From NCBI GenBank assembly GCA_009192285.1, contig CM018604.1, positions 2,604,001-2,668,000 of the forward strand: a DNA stretch of 64,000 nt, written 5' to 3'. This stretch comes from Morchella semilibera. Lineage: Eukaryota > Ascomycota > Pezizomycetes > Pezizales > Morchellaceae. The notes under the pieces were generated by a model. That model had not been told where the DNA came from. It was given only the letters and a program-made list of their open reading frames with translations, and did not search any database. Positions within the stretch are counted from its first letter, which is position 1; every line of letters begins with the position of its first letter. Below, piece after piece: positions 10,209 to 20,039 of the stretch. Position numbers and translations under genes: made by a program.

Positions 10209-12249
10209 TTAATATTCCGCATTGTGCACCTCCGACGGACTATCCATCGCAACCTCCTCATAATCTACACAAAACGTATTAGTAGCTGTTAGCATCCTCA
10301 AACGCGGGGTATCAATTCACTCACCCCTCTCCAGTGCCGCCAGATCCTCTCTCGCTTCGGAAAACTCCCCTTCCTCCATGCCTTCCCCAACATACCAATG
10401 CACGAATGCGCGCTTCGCATACATCAGGTCGAATTTATGGTTGAGCCTCGACCATGCCTCCGCGATTGCCGTCGTGTTCGACAACATGCTCACCGAACGG
10501 TCGACCGATGCCAATTCGCCGTTTGGCACTGACATTGGTCGTTGGGAGTTGATTCCGAGCTCTGTAACATACCCTAATTAGCTATATAAATATCTAAGAG
10601 CAACCTTAAGAACATACTAAAGCCCGTGGGGCACCACTCAACGAGGTTGAAGGTGGCCCGAGACTTGATCGACGCCACTGCGAGCGTGCACTCGCGTGGC
10701 ACCACATCCCCGCGGTAGAGCAGCGCAACGGCCATGTACTTCCCCTTTGCGGGGTCGCAAACCACCATCTGGTTGTGGCGCTCGAAGCACTGGAACGTCA
10801 GCTCGGACACCTTAAAGGCCTCATGAGAGCTCCTGGACGACGAGATGACAGGCGCATAGCTGATCAGCGGGTAGTGGATGCCTAGCGACGATTCAGTCAG
10901 CAGCTAACTCTGTACATACAGAAGGGCGGGCCCATACGAGGATATGGCACCAAGTTCGTCTGGAACTCGCCCAAGTCCACATTCAGATGCCCGTCGAAGC
11001 GCAGCGAGGACGTGATAGACGAGACCACCTGCGCAATCAGGCGATTCAACGAACCATGGTCGGGACGGGGGATATCGAGGTTGCGCTTGCAGATGTCGTA
11101 GACCGCCTCGTTGTCGACCAGGAACGTGCAGTCTGCATTCTCGATGGTGCTGTGCGTTGATAGGACAGCATTGTACGGCTCGACAACGGCCGTGCTGGTC
11201 TGCGGGGCGGGATAGACGGCGAACTCAAGCTTGGACTTTTTGGCATAGTCAGCAGAGAGGTGTTCAAGGAGGAGGGCGCCGAAGCCCGAGCCAGTGCCGC
11301 CACCGAAGGAGTGGAAGACGAGAAAGCCTTGAAGGCTAGTGCAGTTGTCAGCGATGCGGCGGATGCGGTCGAGGACGGTATTGAGAATCTCTTTGCCGAT
11401 TGTGTAGTGGCCACGGGCGTCTATATGTCAATAGAGTCCACTCGTTAGTCTACCACTCACTCACTACATGTATTCCAGCTGCAGTCTTTTTCTTCTCCTT
11501 GATAGCTACTACTATCTAATGAGATTTGAAACACCATGGGTTCTATTTACAGTTATTGGCCGCGTCCTCCTTCCCGCTCACCAGCAGATCTGGATGAAAC
11601 AGTTGTCGGTACCGGCCAGTCCGGATCTCATCAATGGGCTGCATTTGCATTATCACTGCATTAGCAGCACTCTAATATATTCCTAACCAATGCCTAAGAA
11701 GCAGAGCCGAACCGAGGGGTCCAGGTCCACAAAGATGGACCGCGGTACATATTTCCCATTCCCCGCGTCCGAGAAGAAGGTCTCGTTTGAGCCACCGCCC
11801 AGCGCCGTTGTGTTTGCGTCGGGCCGCCCATCCATTCCCAGGCCATGTTCCAGGAGGTATCTGGTAGTAACAGCACCCTTATGAATCCCAAATCTCTAAA
11901 TGAAAGGATGAAGGAAGCGAAAGTTGAGCAGGCCTACAGTTCCCACGCACTGTTCCCTAGCTGCACACCGGCCTGTCCGATGTGGACGTGTAGGATCTAC
12001 GGAGGGGGGGAGGTGCGTGCGTTATTATTTTTATTGAACCAGGAATCAAGTGGAGGGGGGGGATGAGATTTGGATTTTTGGTAGGATCATGGGTAGCATC
12101 ATCATAAGCGACAAGATATACGAGGATTAGGGTAGTAAGGTATAGATATTACTCTATATAGATACACCGATAGACGATCGTTGTCAGGGAATGAACCCGG
12201 GGGGGGGGGGGGGGAGAAGAGGAACTGGACTACTTACTTCACCCCTCAT
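10209..12249 (-). CDS. TUB1: alpha-tubulin (divergent form)
   Basis: Alpha-tubulin, the microtubule subunit. Exons in transcript order: 12249-12238, 11996-11938, 11860-11713, 11638-11551, 11420-10938, 10881-10618, 10561-10325, 10264-10209. They total 1,347 nt, or 448 residues. Numbering matches the family: the nucleotide-binding GGGTGSG falls at 142-148, and the catalytic Glu of the longitudinal interface at 254 (in DLGEF, where most alpha-tubulins have DLNEF). Residue 40 is Asn, so there is no acetylatable Lys40. The C-terminus is EVHNAEY, keeping the terminal Tyr. The C-terminal half ([32 protein letters not shown]) is unusually diverged, suggesting a second, specialised alpha-tubulin such as the minor forms known in other fungi. 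Exon 1 encodes only MRGE. Intron 11639-11712 has a GTTCGG donor. The first intron carries a 16-G run. Confidence 0.93.
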
Positions 12250-13955
12250 AATATTTGCAGCAAGAAATATACCCAAAAGTTTCTATCCTGGAGTCGTTAT
12301 TTTTGATGATGATGATGATGGTGGGGGGGAAGGAAAGAAGGATGAAGAGAGAAGAAAAAAGTAAAAAAAAGCTGTCAGAACTAAATCTAAGATAGAGGAT
12401 CAGTTAAGCAGAACGAGTCTTGGCATTCTGCGCTGTTTGAAGGGGAACCGATGAGTCGTATTACTCTTCTCAATAGAGTCGACTGTTTCTTTTCTAGATA
12501 AGTACTTATGACGCAGAGAGGGAGAGGACTTGTCTTAATTACTTGTAATGCTCAATTTTTATTTAACAACGACACTAAACGAGGACAAAGAAAAAACACA
12601 ACCAGCCAGCCAGCCTTGATTAAATTAAATCGGCCCTTCTCATCGGATAAACTCACATGTCACATCTTTTTTTTTTTTTATTGTGGCTTTCTGGACGCAT
12701 GTCTCGGCAGGGGGAAAAGCAAGCAGGCCAGCAGTTTCGGAAACAACTCTCCCGGCGGGTAGACCCTGTCACTTCATAGGCAGGCCAGGCAGGTACTTAC
12801 AAGTTGTAGGCAAGAGGGAGAAGTCCAGCCAGGGCCACAAGGAGACACCACAACGGTTTCCCGTTCCAACCTTCCAAGCTTCCAACCTCCATCCATCCAT
12901 CCCATCCATCCAAGCGTCAGCCATCGAACGCCCACCGCTGTTGCAGCCGGCCCTGTCTGTCTGCACGCATCACATCTATATCCGATTTGGTCTCTCCCTA
13001 TGTATCACCCAAAAAATCTTGGGATCTGCAACCTTATGACGACAGTGGCGTCATATTTAACCCAAAAAAGTCTCCTCCCTTCCTTTCCAATTTAGACCCT
13101 TTTAGACTTCTTGTTAATGATCTTCGCCTTTCGTTAGAGATGTTTTCTACAACTCCACTCACACACAAAACCCCCCATGTCGATTTGTCTGGCCAGCAGT
13201 CAGTTGCACAGGGAATTGGCTGGCTGTACATCAGTTCCTGATGGGGAGGCTTCCGGCGGGAAGGGGGGGAAAATGGGCCAAAACACTAATGCCCAAAAAA
13301 GAAATACTAACTAACGACGTCGCATTTTCAAAGTCCCGCGTCTCCTCCCCCCTAGAATGGTAGAAGGTAAGAGTATAGATACGCAAACGCGTATCAGATC
13401 AATTAGAAATATGTACTAAAGTACCTCCAATGCCTGCACATCTCATTTCCCCAGACTACTCCATTCTGCAAAGTAGAGTATCGTTTTACTGATACCGCGG
13501 AACCCCCCAGGAGGTGGGAGTGGAGATATGAACATCTCCTATGCGAGATTTCAGAATGCTCTAGTAGGGTATAAAATACGGGACATGCTCCTTGTCCCGG
13601 CCTAAATAGAGGGTACATAAATATTTAACAAAGGGACCCGGCCTCGACCACTAAAGCAAAATCTGCTGCACCATAAATAACTAGCTCTTGTTCTTAAATA
13701 TTGATCCCTCCTCTAATTAAATCCAGATCCTCTAAAACAATCGCTTCCTGCTCTGCCTTGTCTCCTTTCCCTGCTACTACATTTCGTTATAACTGCGTCG
13801 ACAGCCACTCCCTCCAGAGGCCAACATCTTCTCTATATCTTCTTTTACAACACGCACACACACATACACACACATATATATATCTACGCACTTCCCTTAC
13901 CTTTATAGCCCTCAGGTTAATACTCACAAGAGGAGTTTGATACTCACTCTCCACA
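12250..13955. other. intergenic upstream of the tubulin and MscS genes
   Basis: This is the shared upstream region of two divergently transcribed genes. It contains a GAT/GATG microsatellite (about 12304-12321), CCATC-rich repeats near 12890, and a CA/TA microsatellite near 13853-13882 just before the channel start. No other gene was seen. Confidence 0.5.
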
Positions 13956-16900
13956 ATGTCGACCCCAATGCACGAGATCCCCGAGCCATCCTACCCCGAA
14001 TTTGGCCCACCAGGCAGCTACCAATCACGGCCACCACCCCCGGTCTCTCACCCAGGCTCCTCTGATACACACACCTACACCGAAGAGACGATTCCTCGTC
14101 ACCAGTTGCACGACCGGCGGCCCACCACTGCCACCACTGTCTCTGACGACCTGAACCCCCACCGGCACGTCTCGCAATCGCGGAAGCGCGAGGAGAGCCA
14201 CCGCCTCGACGACGACCTGGAGCTGTTGAAGGCCGAGCGAGTGGCTACTAATGCGTCTGGAACGGGCCCGGACCGGTCAAGGAGTAGACGGCACCGCTCG
14301 AGGTCAAGGGTCAGCGAGGTGGTGGACCCCGTGGATGATTTTGATATTGCAACGAACCCAGTGCATGATAATGGCAAGGGGGTGTGGAGACCGCCGGAGA
14401 AGCCGTCGAATAAATTTGCGCAGTTTATGAAGACGGTGGGTAGCTAGTTTATTTATTTTTAATGCCCCCTGTTAATAATTGTGGGTGTGGCTAATGATGG
14501 GAAAAATTATAGGTGCATGAGTCGTCGGTGATTATAAGGTATTTCACGTATATCATCCCGTTGGTGCTGATATTACTTATCCCATTACTGCTGGGTGGAT
14601 TGGTGTTTCATGAAGCGGCAGTGGGGGATGTTTACCTGATGTGGTTCATGGTCTGGCTCGAGGTGGTCTGGTTATCACTTTGGGCTGCAAGAGTAAGTAG
14701 TGTATATATATTATATATATAAACACCCAATTGCACCGCCATCTGCTAACACCCCCCTCCAGATCATCGCCAAATGCCTCCCCTACGTCTTCTCCATCCT
14801 CACCAGCGTCTTTACCAACAACAGCAAGAAATGGAAAGACATGGCCCGTATGCTCGAAGTGCCCGCCACGCTCTTCTTCTGGTGGCTCGCCATCTTCGTT
14901 TCCTTCCTCCCCACAATGACCAACCACCACAACAACGGCGACAAATCCACGCGTTACTGGGAGAACCGCGCAAACATCGTGCTGCTGTGCTTCTTTGTCG
15001 CCACTATCCTCAACTTTGTCGAGAAGATCATCATCCAGCTGATCGCAATCTCGTTCCACCAGCGCACGTACGAGGACCGCATCGAGCTCAACAAGTTCCA
15101 GATTGGCTCGCTGGCGAAACTCTACGCCTTCTCGAAGCAGGTCGAGAAGGAGCGGGACCTGGATGAGAAGCGGGAATCGAACCTGGCGAGCGGCGTGCGG
15201 ACGCCCCTGGTCAGGCTGCAGCAGGCCAGGGCTGGCGCACAGAAGACGTTCAATAAAGTTGGTGATGTGTTTGGGAAGGTTGCGGGAGACTTTACGGGGA
15301 AGCAGGTCTCAAAGAGTACCTCTCCGCAGCAGGTCGTCCTCACACTTCTCTACACCACCGAAGGAAGCCAAGCTGTAAGTCCGATCATTGACCCCCTCAT
15401 CACAACGTCAGTGTCAATGATAGTTGATAACTAATACCGCCCCCACAGCTTGCCCGTAGACTCTACCGTACCTTCATCCGCGATGACTGCGAGAACGTTC
15501 TCGCCGACGACCTCAAGCACGCCTTCTCCTCCGAGGACGAAGCCGACGCCGCCTTCGCCATGTTCGACCGGGACCTCAACGGCGACATCTCGTGCGAAGA
15601 AATGGAGCTCGCCTGCGTCGAGATTGGGCGCGAACGCAAAGCCATCGCCGCCAGCCTCAAGGACCTAGACAGCGTGGTGGGGAAGCTCGACGATGTGCTT
15701 ACCTTCATGGTCGCCGTCATTGTCATCCTCGTCTTCCTCAGCCTCATCTCAAAGTCCACGGCAAACGTGCTCGGCTCCGCCTCCTCGGCCGTGCTCGCGC
15801 TCAGCTGGCTCTTCTCCGCCACGGCGCAGGAATTCCTGGCCAGCATCATCTTCGTCTTTGTGAAGCACCCGTTCGACGTCGGCGACCGCGTCGACATCTA
15901 CAACACAGGCGCCGGCACGATCGACACCTTCTTCGTCAAGGAGATTGCGCTCATGTACACAGAGTTCAAGAAGCTCGAGGGTCATGTCGTGCAGGCGCCC
16001 AACTCGCTCCTCAACACGCTCTTCGTGCTGAACATGCGGCGCTCGGGCGGTCTCGCCGAGGCCATTCCCGTGGTGTGCAAGTTCGGCACGTCGCTCGAGC
16101 AGATTGAGGACCTCCGCGCGCGCCTCGTCGACTTTGTGACGAGCGAGAAGCGCGAGTACCAGCCCAAGATCATCACGGAGCTGCGCGACATCCCCGACAT
16201 GCACAGCGTCAAGCTCAACGTCGTCTTCTTCTACAAGAGCAACTGGCAGAACGAGCTCGTGCGTCTGCAGCGCCGGAACAAGTTTATGTGTGCGCTGATG
16301 GTGTCTGTGGCCGACGTGGGCATCGAGAGCCCCAATATGCGCTGGCCGGGCCAGAAGATTACCGCCCCCGTGTTCCTGCAGTCCGTGAGCAACGACCAGC
16401 TGCAACAGTCCGTCCTCGACCGCGGCGCACCCCCGGACAAGCAGGACGGCGAGTACCGCCCTTTTGTCCCCGGCAGCCCACCACCACCACCGCCCGGAAT
16501 CCTGCGCGCAGACTCCGCAGCGGGACTCAACCGCTCGACGAGCAGGAGCAGCGTGTATGGCGGCGGTGCAAAGAAGGTGGACTTTTCGCTGGGCGTGGCC
16601 GACATTGCGTCCTCGGACGACACGGGCGACGTGTTTGAGGACCGCCGGCGGATGGCGCACGTGCCGATGGTGAAGGTGATTGAGGAGCGGGAGCGCGAGG
16701 AGGAGGCGGAGGCGGAGCTGGCGCGGACGACGTCGCGGACGAGCTCCGAGGCTGGTGCTGGCGCGTACCGCAGGCGTGCTGGGAGCGTCGTGAGCCACCG
16801 GAATAGGTTCTTTGGGTCGAGGAAGCAGAGCCTTGAGTCGCAGGACCTGGAGGCGGCGAGTGGGCAGGCGGTGGACCGGGGAAGGCTGAGTGTGGAGTAT

Positions 16901-16969
16901 CAGAGGCCGGGTGGGTACGGGCAGAGGGCGAGTGTAGAGCCGGCGTCGGATGAGGTGAAGGGGCTATGA
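13956..16969 (+). CDS. msy1: MscS-family mechanosensitive channel with EF-hand (Msy1/Msy2 type)
   Basis: A mechanosensitive ion channel like the fission-yeast ER channels Msy1/Msy2, which modulate calcium release under hypo-osmotic swelling. Exons 13956-14435, 14513-14692, 14763-15374 and 15449-16969, all in phase 0, give 930 residues. The N-terminal 160 residues are Ser/Arg-rich and cytosolic. Hydrophobic segments lie near 166-191, 197-220, 254-270 and 292-318. A canonical EF-hand loop ([12 protein letters not shown], from about residue 464) precedes a further hydrophobic pair and the MscS pore helix ([19 protein letters not shown]) and beta domain ([13 protein letters not shown]). The C-terminal about 200 residues are low-complexity, Arg/Glu/Ser-rich. 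It cannot be told whether this is the Msy1 or Msy2 orthologue. It converges with PXMP4, whose stop lies 370 bp away. Confidence 0.93.
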
Positions 16970-17336
16970 GATTATATTAACGGACGGGGGCATGCATTAC
17001 TGTTTTTTTTTAATTGATCTTTTGTATCACGTAGATAGTTTGGCTTCTTTTTATTCCGCTGATGAGCATACGACATCCTGTATTTATTTATTTATTTATT
17101 CCATGCCTCAATTGGTTCTATTATATATTTATCTTCATTTCTAAGTAGTCAGCAGCAGTAGTTAGTAGCAATAGTAGAAGAAGAAGAAGAAGCACGATGC
17201 AATATAAAAAATGCCCGCACCAACGCCAGCTCGTAGATATCATACACTCCCCATCCCAAAACGCCCTACTTATTATGCCACAAGAAGTCCTTCACCCCAC
17301 TCCACGTCTCAGCATTATCATACCTACACCCGTCCG
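16970..17336. other. short convergent 3' intergenic region
   Basis: This region lies between the MscS and PXMP4 stop codons. It has T-rich and TATTTATT-rich stretches and a GAA run near 17177, consistent with 3' processing signals for both genes. No gene is seen. Confidence 0.45.
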
Positions 17337-18132
17337 TTAGCCCCTCCCCAACAGAATAGACCCCACCACCGCCAGGAACACCCACAAGTAGACCATACTC
17401 CCCCTCAAGCTCCCCTGCAGCGTCTCCGGATGCCACCGAAACAGCCACATCACGGCTCCCCAGCTCCCAGCAGCAAACAGCGGCCAAGCCGCCCTCCGCA
17501 GCCTGTCCCTCCCGGGGTCCCCGCCGAGCACCGCGCCGCCCAGCCCCTCGCTGTTGACGGCCAGCTTCGCGAGCGCCAGCACCACCCGCGCAAACACGTA
17601 GACCACGATCTGCATGTTCACGGTCTTCTCGCCGCCGCCGCGGCCAAAGACGACGTATCCGCCGATGAGGCCGGCGACGAACGTGTCTGCGCTGCGCTCC
17701 TTGCGGATGCTGCGCAGCGCCAGCAGCGCCGTCTTGTACACCAGCACGTAGAGGCCGAGGTTTGTGGCGTGGCTGCGCGTCGCGGCAAGGATCTGCGAAA
17801 GTTTTGAGCGTAGGCTGTGTGTGTGTTAGTTTAGTTTAGTTTAGTTTAGTTTAGTTTAGTTTTGTTGGTAGAGGGGAGGGGGGGGACGTGCCTGCCGGAG
17901 CGGAAGAGGAAGACCATGACGAGGGCGTGGGGGAAGCGTACTTTTGTGCCGTAGACTATGCCGTTGCGGAGGCCCTTGAGGAGGGCGAGGAGGTCGTGGT
18001 GGCGCGGGTCGAGGAGGAGGGCGTTGGCGGCGTCCTGGGGGGTGTTAGTAGGGTTATGGACATATAGAGGGAGGGGGGGGGTACATGGAGAGCTTGGAGC
18101 TTTGAGGGGGAGACTGGGACGGGGAGGGACAT
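17337..18132 (-). CDS. PXMP4: peroxisomal membrane protein 4 (PMP24/PXMP4) homologue
   Basis: A small integral peroxisomal membrane protein of the Tim17/PXMP4 family; its biochemical role is poorly known. Exons in transcript order: 18132-18085, 18034-17892, 17814-17337; 222 residues. Family blocks: LLKGLRNGIVYGTKVRFPHA, LVMVFLFRSGSLRSKL, GYVVFGRG, and the C-terminal MWLFRWHPETLQGSLRGSM with several hydrophobic segments. The second intron (17815-17891) starts with GC instead of GT (CAG|GCACGT) and contains a tandem TTTAG array. Both flanking exons are conserved and only this junction preserves the frame (GSLRSKL). Ends tail-to-tail with the MscS gene. Confidence 0.88.
17825..17862. repeat. TTTAG pentamer array inside a PXMP4 intron
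   Basis: About seven tandem TTTAG/GTTTA units lie in the GC-AG intron of PXMP4. On the transcript strand they read as CTAAA repeats, resembling repeated branch-point sequences. Confidence 0.8.
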
Positions 18133-18992
18133 TGTGATGCTGTGTGTATGTCTATGTCTATGTCTGTCTATGTCTCTGTCTGTCTGTCTGTCTGTCTGTT
18201 CCTATGCACGTGTAGCAAGAGAGAGAGAGGTCTAGAGAGAGAGGAGAGGAGAGGAGAGAATGTAGATGTAGATAGATGTAGATAGATGTAGATATAGACG
18301 TGGAGTGGCAGGGTCAAGGAGCGGATGTGGAGCAGATGTGGATGTGGGGAACCCTGGAGGTTCGACTCCCGTCCAGAGAAGAATCCAACGCCGGCCCTGG
18401 AACAGTCTTAACTAATTAATCGCTGCTGCACCGCACATGAAAACTCGGCCCGACGTTCGGTTCGGCTGCGCGACTCTTTTGGTGCGGTTGTTTATTTGCA
18501 TGTGACAGACAGCGCACGGATCAATGATCGATCATTGGCAGTACCGCGTCCGGGAGATAATAATAAGAATAATAACAAAAGACTTATGTGATCAGTATCA
18601 TCCCTCAAGAGCGTCGCTACCATGTTGGGCATTCTGATCACCGCTCCCACCCGGGGTTGAACCGCGGTGTCATCGGTGTGTAGTCGAGTGAATCACCACT
18701 CGGCCACAGATCGGCGGGAATTATTCGTAACATTGTATTTTCTATGCGGATATGTAAACCGATGGATTGATGCAGGAGTGAGAGAGGATTAATCAATGGA
18801 CTCTAGTAGTCTAATATAGTGTATATAAGTAGTATTATAATGATTCTAGCTACTTATTGTATGGGAGTATGGGCAGGATATATATCATGCATCCAAATGG
18901 TGTCAATGATCGTGCCCGGATGACTAAGGAATCACTGCCCAAATCCTGCCCTGCTGAATTTTATAATTTATACATACAAAAAACAACAATCA
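18133..18992. other. intergenic with microsatellites and a SINE
   Basis: The upstream regions of PXMP4 and HPM1. It holds a TCTATG/TGTC simple repeat (about 18143-18198), GA-rich and TAGATG-type repeats (18215-18296), and SINE copy B. No other gene was seen. Confidence 0.55.
18555..18712 (-). mobile_element. tRNA-derived SINE, copy B
   Basis: Read on the minus strand: A box TGGCCGAGTGG (18706-18696), B box GGTTCAACCCC (18663-18653), then the same body as copy A (ATGGTAGCGACGCTCTTGAG to CATAAGTCTTTTGTT), ending in an ATT-rich tail (about 18573-18555). The shared body outside the tRNA part, with clean divergence beyond it, defines a SINE family. Insertion lies between PXMP4 and HPM1. Confidence 0.82.
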
Positions 18993-20039
18993 ATGTCCTT
19001 CAAATTCAACTTCTCCGCCGGCGACAGCGACAGCGACGATGACACTCCCCTCCCCGCCGCCGCCGCCGCCTCTCCAATCCCCGCCGCCGCCCCCACAGCC
19101 CCCGTCCAATACCACACCCTCGCCTCTCTAGTCCGTCCCCCCCCCCCCTCCTCCCTCTCTCCCGACGAGTAACTAACCCCCCCCCCCCCCCAGATCCCCA
19201 CCCTCCCCCCCAACATCTCCTACACCACCCTGCGCCCCACGCCCCACATCCGCCTCCCCCGCCGCGAGCTCTACGACGTCCGCATGCAGCTCATGTCCGA
19301 GGACCCCCTCTCCACGCACCCCACCACCGCCCCGCTCCTCACAACCTCCGACATCCACACCTCCGTCTACGAGGGCGGCCTCAAATCCTGGGAATGCTCA
19401 CTAGACCTCGTGCAGCACCTCTCAGCGCACCCCCCCACCCCCGCGCCCCCTCGCATCCTCGAACTCGGCTGCGGCACCGCCCTCCCCTCCCAATACCTCT
19501 TCCAAGCCGCGCTCACCACCGCCACCAGCGCCCCCCGCAGCTTCACCCTCGCCGACTACAACGCCGACGTGCTGCGCCTGGTCACGCTGCCCAACCTCCT
19601 CCTCGCATTCTGCATGGTGCGCGCGGGGCCCGCCTGGGCCGACGAGGGCGACCTGGAGGTGACGGGCGCGCTGCTCGACGAGTTTGCGGCGGCGCTGGCG
19701 GCGCGCGGCGTGGCTGTTGCGTTTGTGAGTGGGGGGTGGGGGGCGGAGATGGCGGCGCTGCTTGGCGGTGGGTTCGGCCTGGTGCTGGCCAGCGAGACGA
19801 TCTACTCGTTGCGCTCCACGGAGGCGTTTACGGATGTCGTGGTGGCGGCGCTGCGGGGCGGGGGGGGGCGCGCGCTGGTCGCGGCAAAGAGGATCTACTT
19901 TGGTGTTGGGGGCGGGGTGGGTGAGTTTGTGGAGGTGGTGCGCGGGAGGGGGGGGTGGGTTGTGAGGGTTGTGAGGGAGGAGGAGGGCGTCGGCGTGGGG
20001 AGGTGTGTGTTGGAGGTTGTGAGGGAGGAGGGGGCGTAG
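18993..20039 (+). CDS. HPM1: protein-histidine N-methyltransferase (Hpm1/METTL18)
   Basis: Hpm1 methylates a histidine of ribosomal protein uL3 using S-adenosylmethionine. Exons 18993-19130 and 19194-20039 give 327 residues. The intron (GTCCGT donor, CTAAC branch point, CAG acceptor) is almost wholly poly-C. The N-terminus MSFKFNFSAGDSDSDDD is typical of the family. Then come RRELYDVRMQLM, VYEGGLKSWECSLDLV, the SAM-binding motif ILELGCG (about 134-140), the acidic loop LADYNADVLR, and LASETIYS. The sequence is GC-rich and its C-terminal third is Gly/Val-rich, but the frame is open throughout. It is one of several distinct methyltransferase-fold families; the EGG..SWE signature points to METTL18. 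Confidence 0.92.

Noticed and set aside
15749-16798. Minus-strand open frame of 349 codons
   Set aside because: Shadow of the GC-rich MscS exon 4; composition is His/Arg/Val-rich without family features.
18353-18376. B-box-like GGTTCGACTCC as a tRNA remnant
   Set aside because: No A box or cloverleaf arms upstream; the surrounding sequence is simple repeat.
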